A stretch of DNA of 21,612 nucleotides from Phellopilus nigrolimitatus (GCA_021029095.1 JAJOHG010000412.1:1-21612), one strand, 5' to 3'; positions 1 to 10,805 are shown, counted from the first letter of the stretch. Notes: generated by a model from the sequence alone, not told the origin. A program made the numbers and translations.

Positions 1-321
1 GCGAGCTGGTCTCGGACGGTGCTGCGCTGGACGCGCACACGTTTACCGGGTGCTTGAAGCGGCACCAGTACCCATCCTTGCACTGGCCGGCCAGGTAAAA
101 CCGGCAAGGCTTCGTGCGGAGCGTCGCCTGGGGGTTCTTCAGCGCGGCGTACTGCTCGGGGGACGCGAGACGTGTGCGTAGTCGCACTCCAAGGCTGAGA
201 GTGGGCAGGCACCCGTCTGGAAGTAGACGCAGGGTTTTGCTGGCGCGTTGATCTCAGCGCCACGGAAGTGGACCTACAAGGAGTACAGGGTATACGCACT
301 GTGACGCTTGACATTCCTCAT
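1..321 (-). CDS. CCCH zinc-finger protein, partial (3' end off the left edge)
   Basis: The minus strand encodes two tandem CCCH zinc fingers, typical RNA-binding modules. Finger 1 (231 down to 172) reads C-x7-C-x6-C-x3-H (CVYFQTGACPLSALECDYAH). Finger 2 (106 down to 50) reads C-x7-C-x5-C-x3-H (CRFYLAGQCKDGYWCRFKH). They lie in different frames: downstream of finger 1 a run of five C on the coding strand (158-162) would need a sixth C to read R-P-P-E-Q-Y-A-A-L-K into finger 2. No intron of credible size (only a 20-nt GT-AG stretch) explains the shift, so this is an assembly indel or a real frameshift. The 5' end is uncertain. A possible start at 321-319 with a 39-nt intron (274-312) gives M-R-N joined to V-H-F-R-G-A, but that intron is short. 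RNA binding is inferred from the fingers only; the wider family was not identified. Confidence 0.72.
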
Positions 322-2282
322 GTTGGTAAGTAGACCTGACGAAGCCAGAGAGATCGACAGAGATTTGCGAGTGGGAGGGGACGGGAGGAGGCGGTACAAT
401 AAGCTATAGTTGCAGACAGCAAGTATCTTTTAAAGGCAGAGCAGTAACCGACAATGGAGACAAGCGCCTTCTTGATCGATCGGAAGCGTAACGGACAAGA
501 GACCGAGTTATGACGGAGCCACCAGACGGAGAATCGGGACGCAACAAATGAGCCTCCCGCCCGCAAGAGCACGCTGCGACGCAGACAAGACGAAAGCAGT
601 CTAGATCCGGCCAGATACGCGGCGAGTCCGTTTTCCGCGGTCCAGCGAGATAGAGAGACCAAAGAGAATAGCGAGGCTGGCTATTGAGTTTAACGATAAC
701 TCTGCCGGAGTCTTCATTCCTCCTGCAATGATTCATGGATATTTGATTGATTCTCATGACTTTTACGGGCTTGCAGCGACCGACCCAGACAACGCGCAAC
801 GGACCAAGAACAATACCTCTGTCCTCCACAAAAATCGCTTCCGTCGCTAGTCATGCTCCGAAAAACGACTTGATCAACCTGAAAAAAAAAAGAGAACGGT
901 CTAGGACTAGGACGCGCCGTGCGTGCCAAAAGCTTATCCGCCGCGCCTTTTGTTGCGACCGCCGAGCGCGAGCCGCGAATGGGCGAAAAAATACCGAACC
1001 ACAGAAGCATCTGCGCACCCGCGTACTTGCCTAGCCAAGCGAACAATAAGACAGCAAGTCAGGGAGAGCACAGATCGACTGCGAGTATGCAGCTGCCGGC
1101 TTATTGTGAGCCTTCAGCAGAGCGCGTCGCGTCTCTTCTTATATTTACCCTGACCCGATTGCCTTTTACAGGTTTATTCCGTTCTACATATGGTTTGACC
1201 GCGCGCTATAGAAAACTTACACCTATTTTCTTGCTCTTTCTCTTTAAAAAAAGTTTACATCGGTGACTGAGAATTATTTTTGCGCCTGCCTCATCTCCAA
1301 AATAAACAGGGAAAAAAGTAAGTTGAAGCTGCGCCGTAGTCGAATTCCCAGAGCCCAAACATGCTCATCTCAAAATTTACAGACCGTTCCCCTCGCGATG
1401 CGCCTGCGCAACTAAATAACGGAAGCTTCCGTCTACAGGCTAGAACAAACGAGCTCACACAGTCAGTGGCAGCAGTCCGTGCACCGGTCGAACGAATCGA
1501 ATCCTCGCATTCCACCCCGCTCTTTTCAGAAGGCCGGAGCGCCGCGCGCGCTGCCAATGCAAAACAAGAAACAAAACGGCCCACGACCATGACTCAGGTT
1601 TCGTGTGCCAATCTGGACAAGTTTTTGATTTAGCGTTTAGATTTGGAGGCCGCAACGCCAGCGCGGCGCCGTGAGAGCGAATTCAGTGGGTGCACATGTA
1701 CGGATGGTCTGATCGGACATTATTGCATGCACTGACTACGACACGGTTGCGCCGCATCGCAACGCACTGGCTGGAGCGTACACGCAGTCATTCGCAGCAC
1801 TTACGGTGCTTCGGACAAAGTGCATAGGCACCTCACTGTGGGCGGCCGACACGACGTGATCGGCATGGCGATCGCACACGCAGCCTGATTCGCGGTGCAC
1901 ATCGCACAAAGGCGTTTTGAGTCATCCCGAGCCAGATGCACATTGTTAGTGCATCTAATCAGTCATATCAACAGGAAACAGCAAATAAAAAGGAAAAGGA
2001 AGGATACCGCGCCAACTAAACCGACTGCGCCGAGAGCCCGCGCAGCATCTGCCTCGTAGACGCAAATGAAAGGGACGCCGTTAGTCAAGGAATAAGATTC
2101 AGGTATATATATTATATATACACTGCAAGGTTCGATGAGGCAGAAGTACAAATGAGTGGCCTGTCCGGGCGCATGCAGGCTTCGGGCCGCGAAGGCAGGG
2201 CAGAGTAAGTGTAAGCTGTAGGTAGGTGTAATGTTGAAGAACAAGGGCGTGTGATTTCAGTGTCCATCCGCAGGGTCCGTAT
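322..2282. other. Gene-free stretch of about 2 kb
   Basis: No convincing gene was found on either strand. The open frames here are short, arginine- or cysteine-rich and overlap one another, and none joins into a conserved protein through splice sites. An AT dinucleotide tract lies near 2103-2122. The stretch should contain the promoter of the CCCH gene (left end) and the 3' flank of the secreted-protein gene (right end). No tRNA, repeat array or transposon end was recognised. Confidence 0.5.
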
Positions 2283-3527
2283 CTATAGTCTACGTGTGAA
2301 GAGGAGGTAAAGCAGGAAGGGAAGGAGGACCGAGGATAGCGTTGTCGGCAGCGTGTACGATCGTAGTCTGAAAGGGGAAGATAAGGGGTCTAAGTCAGTC
2401 GGGCGATCAACCTCAATCAAGGGACAGACTCACGATGATGACTCTGCAGCATTCTCGGGCGCCTGGGAGATCTTCACGGTTAGGACAGCCACCAGACCGT
2501 CGACTGCGTTCTGTCCGACGCCAACGCTCTGGAAGTGATTGATCCCGTTGCTTGTATTCGGCAACAGGCCGGATACATATTGCACACTAGTTTGGTAAGT
2601 ATAGCCTTCTGCCGAGGCTGACCCGCTGAAGGTCGAGGAGTTAGTGAGGTTGCTGGTCGGTATTGTTGTGTTGCTCGTCGCGTTGCCCACAAGCCAGTCT
2701 CGCGCGAGGTTGTATCTGAGTCAGGAATCGGTCAGACAAAGAAAAGCAAGATAAAAAAATGAGACACTTGCCCGTTGTCGATAATGTCGTGCTCTTCTTC
2801 AAGCGGCTCCTCGTACGACAGTGCCATGAAGATAGCCCCACTGTCTGCACTGCTGCCGTCCTGTATCCAATACCGAAAATGGTTCCCGCCTTTTATAGTC
2901 TCCTGACATGTGCCGAGCACCGGGTCACCATAATTCCATCGCATCACTGCAGTCTCGTTCACTGCAGAAGACGATTAGGGGTCAGGAGTTAGGATACGTA
3001 TGAAACCCGCTATAAGCTCACGGGAATTGTGCCCATCGCCTAGGTTGGCTGTTTGATCTGAACCAGAGTGCTGCCCAAGACATTCGCTGGAAAACCCAAT
3101 GGCCCTTCACATCCCAGAATCAGCGGAACATAACGAAAGGTTATGTAAGCGGACTCACTGATAGTAATTCCGCAAACCACCCTTGTTCGCTTGATCGACC
3201 AGGACGGCAGCGTCGGAGTTGGCAGACAGAATGACGTTCAGCGGTTCTCCCAGACCTGCCGGAAAGGTATCGGGAACGCCCTGCAGCAGAAGGATACTGA
3301 GCTCTGATAAGGAAATACAATTGCTTAAGGGCGCGCACCGTCAGCATGCTCCCTCCGCTGCTATTCGGGTCGTAGTAGCCCGCCGCCGGAATATTGTGCG
3401 AGTTCGACGATCGCCGCCATGGATTCCGCGCGCTTCTGCGTTGTGCTGCGGGTCTGTTGGACGTCAGGGACAGCGTCGGCAGGCAAAGGGCGAGGAAGAA
3501 GAGAGGGAGAGAGATAGACCGCGGCAT
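2283..3527 (-). CDS. Secreted or membrane-anchored fungal protein, unknown function
   Basis: The model has six exons on the minus strand: 3527-3339, 3280-3159, 3104-3022, 2961-2772, 2715-2434 and 2367-2283, giving 316 residues. Introns are 54-66 nt. The protein starts with a signal peptide (MPRSISLPLFFLALCLPTLS). The middle is rich in N-glycosylation sequons, with blocks such as GLGEPLNVILSANSDAAVL, GQHSGSDQTANLGDG and GGNHFRYWIQDG. The last exon adds a serine-rich linker and a hydrophobic segment (SSVLLPFLLYLLF) ending in TRRL, which suggests a type I membrane anchor or GPI signal. The blocks resemble a conserved basidiomycete family of unknown role that I know only by its sequence pattern. 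Intron 4 has GC-AG ends. In exon 1, residues about 23-50 are arginine-rich in the open frame, while another frame (AESMAAIVELAQYSGGG) looks more like protein, so a pair of compensating indels is suspected. It is divergent from the ABC-F gene. Confidence 0.82.
2716..2771 (-). other. GC-AG intron (intron 4 of the secreted-protein gene)
   Basis: The 56-nt intron starts GCAAGT and ends ACTCAG. Only this donor joins the exons in frame, giving D-I-I-D-N-G|Y-N-L-A-R-D-W. The GT two bases downstream (GTGTCT) leaves the wrong phase. GCAAGT is the usual sequence of functional GC donors in fungi. Confidence 0.82.
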
Positions 3528-4427
3528 AACCGCCGAGTTTCGTCCAGACAACGCTCAATTAGTTCAGCAGCAAAGAGTTAGTATAATCAGAGATGGTGCA
3601 GTAGGTAGGCGGCAGATGAGGGGACACAGATTTTCGGTGACATGCACGCTGCGCGCACACGGAGCGGAGCGACAGACAACGTTGTCAACGCATAAGACAT
3701 AATGCCGGAGAATATCTTCCCACGCCTACTTCACACACAGCAATGTTTCTCGCCAAAATTAGTGCAACTTAGTCGACGACCGCGCTTTTTTCTATTGAAA
3801 TCTAGGGGGATAGTGGGAGGGCAGTATACGCCGCAATTGGTCTCTTGAAGCGACTGAAGCTATGGCGGGTTTTAGGAGGTCGACCACATTTCAATTACGA
3901 CTCCTACCACGTGATGTCACTAAAGGTCACGCCAAAGTGTGAGTTTAAAGTCACGTGATAGTAGCCCTAGATAAATGTGCTGCTTGAGTTACGCTCAACA
4001 CCCCGAACTGAGATTGGCCTGGTAAGACTGGTTGGGTTTTAAAGGCCTATTGAAATAACAACGCTGTCTACCATATCACTGTCACTGTCACAGAACAAGT
4101 ATGTACGTAGCTGTACAATTTTATTGACCCTTGACTCATTCAGTTGATTTTCTCAAATTTGAAAATAGGAGAAGAGATACTCATACTCTCACTGAGCTGA
4201 AGCCATAACTGTCTTGTTATCTATATTCTCAGTTTCTAGCAGAAAAGAAAGAAAGAAAAACGAGTGATCTGCGCCACAGTCACATCTTGCTTAGTAGTAC
4301 ATTCTAAATCCAGACATATCAATTTGCAGATTTCTTGACCTTGCCCTCCCCTTGTCCTCCCCTCATCTGAGTCTCTTGGATCTCGTTTTCGTGACCATCG
4401 ACTAAAAGTATCACTACCTGTAAAATA
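3528..4427. promoter_or_regulatory. Divergent promoter region
   Basis: This 900-bp region lies between the start codons of the secreted-protein gene (minus) and the ABC-F gene (plus). It holds no gene. It contains two CACGTG palindromes 38 bp apart and, near the ABC-F start, a purine stretch (4240-4260). The ABC-F ATG lies in the context AAATAATGGCA. Confidence 0.6.
3908..3957. promoter_or_regulatory. Two CACGTG E-boxes
   Basis: CACGTG occurs at 3908-3913 and 3952-3957, each followed by AT (CACGTGAT). This core is bound by bHLH factors such as Cbf1/USF types. The pair lies 470-520 bp upstream of the ABC-F start and 380-430 bp upstream of the secreted-protein start. Function is inferred from the motif only. 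Confidence 0.5.
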
Positions 4428-6822
4428 ATGGCACCATCCGCGTCGAAACAAAAGAGGCTGGCAGAGAAAGCCGCGAAACAGTCCGTTTCGAAGGGGAAGG
4501 GCTCCGACAGCACGACGGGCACGCCGTCCGGCTCAGTCAACGGCAGCTCGGTGAACACCCCGCTCACAAGCCTCTCTGCGGCGACTAGCAACGAGGATAT
4601 CAACTCGATGGCCAAGCTCCAGATTGCGACCGATCGCAGCGCAGCGGGCAATCTGGTGTCGGATCGCAAGAGCAGGGATATCAAGATTGACGCCTACACG
4701 CTCTCCTTCCATGGGCGGCTGCTCATCGAAGGTGCGGAGATCGCGCTGAACTATGGGCAGCGATATGGTCTGCTTGGAGAAAACGGATCAGGAAAAGTGA
4801 GCTGGTGATTTAAGAATTTCGTTCTTACTTGCGACTCTAAACGATCCACAGTCTACTTTCCTTCAATCACTCGCAGAGCGTGACATCGACATCCCAGAGC
4901 ACATCGATATCTATCTCGTTAGAGGCGAAGCTGAGCCCTCAGATGTAAATGCACTTGACTTCATCGTCAAATCCGCTCGCGAGAAGGTCGCCAAGCTCGA
5001 GAAGCGCATCGAGGACCTCTCCATCGCGGACGACGTTGATGATCTCGCTCTCGAGGCTACCTACGAGGAGTTGGAGGAGCTTGACCCGAACACCTTCGAG
5101 TCCAAGGCCGGCAGCATCCTCCACGGTCTCGGCTTCAGCCAGAGTATGATGAGTCGCCCGACCAAAGACATGAGTGGTGGTTGGCGCATGCGCGTCGCCC
5201 TCGCCCGGGCGCTCTTCGTCAAGCCCCATCTCCTGCTACTTGACGAGCCGACGAATCATCTCGATCTTGGGGCTGTCGTTTGGCTCGAGGCCTACCTCTC
5301 CACGTACAACCACATCCTCGTCATCACCTCCCACTCGTCGGACTTCATGGATTCCATCTGCACGAATATCATGGACCTCACGATGAAAAAACAGATGAAG
5401 TACTACACGGGCAACTACACCACCTATGTCCGCACCAAAAATGAGGATGAGGTTAATCAGATGAAGGCGTACAACAAACAACAGGAGGAGATCCAACACA
5501 TTAAGAAGTGAGACTTATAATACTCTTAACCTTTCTCCGTCATCTGATCTTGCGTAGGTTCATCGCCTCTGCAGGTACATATGCCAACCTCGTGAGGCAG
5601 GCCAAGTCGAAGCAAAAGATCATCGACAAGATGGAAGCTGCAGGACTTGTCGAGAAAATCGAGGTACCGCGGCCTTTGCACTTCAACTTCGAAGACATCC
5701 GCAAGCTGCCACCGCCAATCATCGCCTTCACCGACGTTGCATTTTCATACTCTGGAAAGAAGCAAGACTACCTGTACGAGAATCTTTCGTTTGGTATCGA
5801 GTGAGTAGCAATTGTTTTTGAGGCGTTCAATCGCCGGCTAACATGCTGCAGCATGGATTCCCGCGTGGCAATTTTGGGAGCGAACGGCGCGGGCAAGTCA
5901 ACGCTCCTGAACTTAATTACAGGCGTGCTCCAACCGTGCGAGGGCACGATTTCGAAGCATACCAGTCTGAAACTCGCCAAGTATTCGCAGCACAGCGCGG
6001 ACCAGCTGCCGTACAACAAAGCTCCGATCGAATATATGGAATCATTGTACAAGGAGAAGTATCCCGAAAAAGACGTTATGGTAAGTGCATTTGTGTGTGC
6101 TGTTTTGAAATGTGTAATAACTATTATTGTTTGTTATAGTCCTGGCGTGCACAGCTAGGTCGCTTCGGACTGTCGGGCTCCCACCAGACTTCGCCGATAA
6201 AAAATCTGTCCGACGGTCTTCGTAACCGGTAAGCGCGCATTCACCGCACCGTTCTAGCACTGACCTGAGCAATGCTATTTTTGCAGTGTCGTCTTTTCGC
6301 AACTTGCCATGGAGCACCCTCATATCTTGCTTCTTGGTGCGTTAAGAAATCTGGTCATTGTTCCTCTCTTCCTGACTTATATATAAATGCCTTCTTCGAT
6401 GTCTTGTGCAGACGAGCCTACGAACCATTTGGACATGTCGTCCATCGATGCCCTCGCACGGGCAATCAAGGCTTTCGAGGGTGGCGTTGTCATCGTTTCT
6501 CACGACTTCCGTGCGCAACGTTTCGTAGCTCTTCGAGGTTAGGCATGCGATGCTAATCGTCTTTTGTGCAGGTCTTATTTCGCAAGTCGCTGAGGAGCTG
6601 TGGGAGGTGAAGAACAAGACGATCCGCAACCTGACTAAAGAGGACATCTCGATCGTTGACTACAAGAAGCTTCTCATGAAAGAAAGTGCGTTTTTGTCTT
6701 TTTCTCTACTTCCGTGATTCTAGAAGTGAACACATTTACATCTGTGTCCTATCTATCCAGGTCAAGACGCCATCATGAAGGCAAAGCTCATCAGCAAGTC
6801 ATCGGGCCACACGAAAGCGTGA
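4428..6822 (+). CDS. ARB1: ABC-F ATPase, ARB1/ABCF2 type (ribosome biogenesis)
   Basis: The model has nine exons: 4428-4796, 4852-5507, 5558-5800, 5852-6080, 6140-6228, 6287-6336, 6412-6510, 6572-6685 and 6761-6822, giving 636 residues, close to yeast Arb1 (610). Introns are 50-75 nt with GT-AG ends. It carries two ABC domains and no membrane segments. Domain 1 has Walker A GENGSGKST (117-125, split by intron 1), signature SGGW (231-234) and DEPTNHLD (from 254). Domain 2 has GANGAGKST (432-440), signature LSDGL (522-526) and DEPTNHLD (from 546), then SHDF. The linker matches Arb1 strongly ([20 protein letters not shown]). The N-terminus is a Lys/Ser/Thr-rich extension ([18 protein letters not shown]), as is usual in this group. 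Yeast Arb1 is essential and acts in 40S/60S biogenesis, shuttling between nucleus and cytoplasm; the same role is inferred here. No broken frames were seen. Confidence 0.96.
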
Positions 6823-7280
6823 GGCGCGCAGGCGAAGACGAAGACGGCCCTGTTTATAATGTTTTACTATCACCATCACAATCTGTAGCCGCAACGTCCC
6901 TGTGTCTGAAGTCTGTTTTTCTGTACATGTTGAAGCAACGAATCTGCACGCCGGTATCGACATCTGTACTTGCACACATAGACTTTCCTGTTGTAGAGCC
7001 TCGATTTTGTTTCAAATGCACTGTTATGATGTTCCTGTGTTTACATGGTGTTGCGCGGGCGGGCATGGTTCGCGTGCGGATGGTACTCGGAACAGGCGAA
7101 AGTTGGGTGTATTGTGATTTCAAGGACATATGCTCGATGACGATGCGATGAAAAGCAAACAATCTGCAGAAACCGAGATCGAAATGACAGAAGGACCTTC
7201 GAGTAAGTCGTACAAGATCGCACATGAGATTGTCAAGAAATCGTAAAGGATTCTAAGTACAGGATACTAGGAGTCATAAT
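6823..7280. other. Intergenic region between convergent genes
   Basis: This region contains the 3' flank of the ABC-F gene and leads into the palindrome before the helicase stop. The open frames here lack motifs or supporting splice structure. No gene was recognised. Confidence 0.6.
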
Positions 7281-7343
7281 TACTACCGTTTGACTATTGT
7301 TGCATCCTAGGGCCTAGGATGCAACAATAGTCAAACGGTAGTA
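7281..7343. repeat. Perfect 63-bp palindrome (31-bp arms, 1-nt spacer)
   Basis: The left arm 7281-7311 and the right arm 7313-7343 are exact reverse complements around a single G (7312). The outermost bases are TA on both sides, so the inner 59 bp could be a tiny palindromic element at a TA target. It lies 10 bp beyond the helicase stop codon, so it is probably transcribed in that gene's 3' UTR as a 31-bp hairpin. It could also act on 3'-end formation for the two convergent genes. Confidence 0.93.
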
Positions 7344-7353
7344 GTTGGAAAAT

Positions 7354-10300
7354 CTATTCCTCTCCCTGCCGCGGGTTTATTGTTTCAATGACCTCATCAT
7401 CGCTCTCAGCCAGCTGCATCTCCCTCGTCCTTAAAATAAGCTCTTCCAGTTCTGTTAAGCCTTGATCTCGGCGGGCTTCGTCAAATTTGACAGTACGATC
7501 AACTGGTTCCGCCGGATTCCAGTCGATCCTCTTGCCCCTGTAGCCTCCGCCCTGGTGGACGTAATTTATAAAGGCTTTCCACAGCGGGTCGAGGGCGAGG
7601 ACAAACGGGTCGCCAACGACGATGAGGAGGGCCTGCGCACGCGTGACGGCAACTAGCATGAAGGTGAGCAGGGCCTCCATGTCTACTTACTTATGGATGG
7701 AACATACCATTAAAGCGCCGTGGATTCGCAACGAAGCCCAATGTATGCCGCAAGTCAAAGCTGATCAGGTCCGCAGAGGAGCGGACAGTAGAGATGATGA
7801 TAACTCTACGTTCCTACATGAAAGAGAAAGAGCGGTTCGTTTGTCCCGTCGAAGTTGTTGAACACGTAGAACTCACCTGACCCTGATATTGCTCGACGCT
7901 ACCAACCATTGTTTCCTTGGCGAACGGCTGCAGTAATTTGCGGATTTTGAGCACCTGCGCATGATAAGGCGAGATTATCCCGATATCCTCTGGTTCTGAG
8001 AGTCAAGCTCATGAGGTCGTCCTTTCTCTGAAGATTAGCACTGGGCAAAACTCACTCAATCTCAGGCCCTTTTCTTCGAGAAGGCTCTTCACATATGCCT
8101 TAACAATTGTCGCTTCGTCGATATTGAAATATGACGGCGAAGAGGCTTCGCGTTCGTCCTTCCCACCGACGCCATGGAAGATGACCGGAAAGTCTTTCTT
8201 GACGAGGCCGTCCCAGCGTCCACATATGCTATGTGTCAGCACTGGATCGGCGCTTGCTTCAAGTTCGCCGCGGTAGAATTCGTCATTCGGAAATTTCAGA
8301 ATAGCAGGGTGCGACCGCCAATTCTTGATGAGCTTGATCAGCCTATACATGAATCAGCATTATTAAGATTTTTTTTTAGAGAACAGCGAATAATGAAGAC
8401 GATCACTCACGTCAGGCCCTTCCCCCCTACCTCATCGTATATCGGGCTTTGCTGGAGTCGGTCGAGGTAGCTGACGCCGAGGCCCAGCTCACGCGAAGCT
8501 GCAGAGCACACGATAGGCCCGAGCTGCTTCGCATCGCCAGACAAGATGATGTTCGTTTTCTCATCAATCAAGGTCTTGATAGGTATCATAATTTCAGGCT
8601 CCGTGCCCTGCCCAGCTTCGTCGACGAAAATATGCGAGAAGTGGCCGCGCTTTATGCCGATACCAAAGGGCACCGAGGCATTGCAGCACGTGCTCACCAC
8701 TACATTGAACTTCTCCAGTTGGTCGCGGGGAGGACAGACGAAGACCCCGCTTCCGTTAACTCGGGTGAGCTTCAGGACTGCTTTCGAGACGGTCGCCGGT
8801 TTTCGCGAAGGAGCGACGAGTCGGATAAGCATCTTCTCGCCGAGCGCAGAAAGGCGCTCTGCGATGAGGTCCGCTGCGGAATTGCTGGGAGCGCATGCAA
8901 GGATTCGTGCATTCGGGTTGGCGTGCACGATCTGGCGGATAGCTTCGATAATTGTCACTGTCTTTCCGGTTCCCGGTCTAGAGGAGTGTTTAGCAAAGGT
9001 GCGTGTAAAGATGGCGAATACGCACGGGCCAAAAACCACGAAAGGTACGCTTCCTGGATGCATATGAAGTATCGTAGCAACTGCTTGGAGTTGCGGCGGA
9101 TTAGAGGATATCTTCCTGTCAAATGTTTGGACACTATTTGCAGACGCTTCCGAGATAACCCTCAAGTTTGTCGTGTTTGTGGAACTCGGGAAGGTGACTC
9201 TGTCAAAAGATGGCTCGCACTTCAGAGCCTGGTGCATGCGACGGAAAACCAGCCGGTTCAGCTCGAAATGCACATAGTACGTCTGCCCTTTGAGGCCCTT
9301 GAATTTCGGGCTGAAACGAAGCAGGACGGACTTGTCTTTTACGACATGCACAAAGCCAGTCGCGTCCGAGCCCGAAGTTCGCACCACTATCGCGTCGCCG
9401 ACAATGACGCACGGACGTTTCTCTGCAAGGCCCTCGATACCCAGTCTTAACAAAAGGCGAGATAATTATTAAATGCTTGAGACTCTGGATTTGCGACGTA
9501 CTCATAGAATATCCCATTAGGGACGAGCGTGGCTTTCTCGAGATCATAACGCAGCAGTTCTCGCCTGAAGCAGACATGAGTAGGTGCAGTTCAATATATA
9601 AGAGGGCAATTCATTTCACCTAGCTTGTTCCTCCTCTATCCAGAGCATCGTTTGGAAATGCTTCACATAGGTATCAGCAGCGAAAGCGCCTGGCATGAAC
9701 GAAGTACGGGCTATGTTGATAATGTGGCTTGGCTTTGTGTTTTCCTTAGACAGGATAGCCGATAAACCCTTTGGGACATCATACAGGCCAAGCTTGTTGG
9801 CCCATGCAATCTCAGCGAGGGCCGCAGGTCGGATGCCCTCGATTCCCCGTGATTGCTTGTAAACGAATGCCGTCCTTCGTTTGGGACGTTCATAAGGCCT
9901 AGCCGCCCTCAAGGCTTCATAGTCAGCCTCCGCGCCAACCCTCGCAAATATCGGTCGCGTAATTGTGAAGTGCCGCTTTTGAGAGGGAATCGAAAACCGG
10001 AGCTCGAGACGATCTTCAAACCGGCCGCTCTCTCCGTCTGTTACGAGACGAACAGTAACGGATGTACCGCTCGTACGATTCAACTGACGTCGAGGTTCGT
10101 TTTGAAGATGGAAACTGGAGATATATCAGTAATAATTCGGAGCATAAAATGCCGGATTGGACAAAAAAACAAAACATACACTCCATGCGGTTGATTCGGC
10201 TGTCGGGAGGATAAGCGTGCCTCCACAAATATGACCGTCACAGCGCCTGTGTTTTTGAACTTGATGCTCTTCGAGCTGCTGATGGCACGGCCCGGTACGA

Positions 10301-10805
10301 AAGCAGAAACTCCGAAGTCGATATTATCCCCTTTAACTATGACTCCATGCTTATCAGCTTCAGTATCGTCCAAAGCATTCTCCAAAGAACGAGTCCTTTC
10401 CAGGCGGGTGTGCCGTTGGCCTCGAATGTGTCCGGCCCACGTCTTTTCTGGAACGATTGTTTGACAGATCCTACAGGCCCTATAGCCCGGAGGGACATCC
10501 ATTTCCACGGGTCCAATCCCGTTTGATAACCCGGACGATTTCAATGCATTTTGATGCCGCCGACTACGGGTATGAGTTACATAGTGCTGAGGACTAAGGC
10601 ATATAATATGGCAGAGTGGGCAGTCGAGCGTACTCCCCTCTGAGCCGTCTGGATGAGCCAAAGAGGTGCGATGCGTGCTAAATTCAGGAGCAGTCGTGAA
10701 CACGAGTCTGCACTCGGCACAATAATAGACGTCATGAGCATAAGCTAGACAGTCCCGTAGAGCGCATATCCCGGGATTGAGGAGGTTAGGACAGACTTGA
10801 GACAT
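7354..10805 (-). CDS. SF1 RNA helicase, SDE3/MOV10-like, with N-terminal zinc fingers
   Basis: The model has nine exons on the minus strand: 10805-10180, 10114-9620, 9564-9502, 9445-9026, 8977-8411, 8342-8056, 7995-7877, 7813-7708 and 7652-7354, giving 993 residues. All introns are GT-AG, 48-68 nt. The N-terminus has one CCCH-like finger (C-x8-C-x4-C-x4-H, residues about 5-24) and three C2H2 fingers with H-x5-H spacing (about 29-125), of the kind that bind double-stranded RNA. A beta-rich middle segment follows. The helicase core is complete: motif I GPPGTGKT (534-541, split by intron 4), Ia [17 protein letters not shown] (654-658), III GDAKQ (682-686), [30 protein letters not shown]. The Upf1-like subfamily is clear and the MOV10/SDE3 pattern is the best fit. 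Members act in RNA silencing and RNP remodelling; that role is inferred. An acidic tail ends the protein, and a long hairpin follows the stop codon. Confidence 0.93.

Noticed and set aside
154..173. 20-nt GT-AG stretch that would join the two CCCH fingers in frame
   Set aside because: Far below the intron sizes seen in this window (48-80 nt in the well-supported genes) and too short for a spliceosome, so a one-base indel is the better explanation.
318..829. Overlapping open frames of 114 and 141 residues on the minus strand
   Set aside because: They overlap each other in different frames, are rich in Arg, Ser and Leu without motifs, and do not splice into the CCCH gene in phase.
1291..1655. 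Open frames on both strands
   Set aside because: Opposing frames of similar length with no recognisable protein features; typical of chance in GC-rich DNA.
8449..9450. 333-residue open frame on the plus strand
   Set aside because: It is antisense to exons 4-5 of the helicase, whose motifs are complete on the minus strand. The plus-strand translation has no motif and crosses a helicase intron.
10084..10181. 98-nt intron in the helicase using the later acceptor before 10083
   Set aside because: It also keeps frame, but the 65-nt choice (10115-10179) has a stronger GTATGT donor, a normal length, and adds V-F-H-L-Q-N-E-P, which fits the family better.
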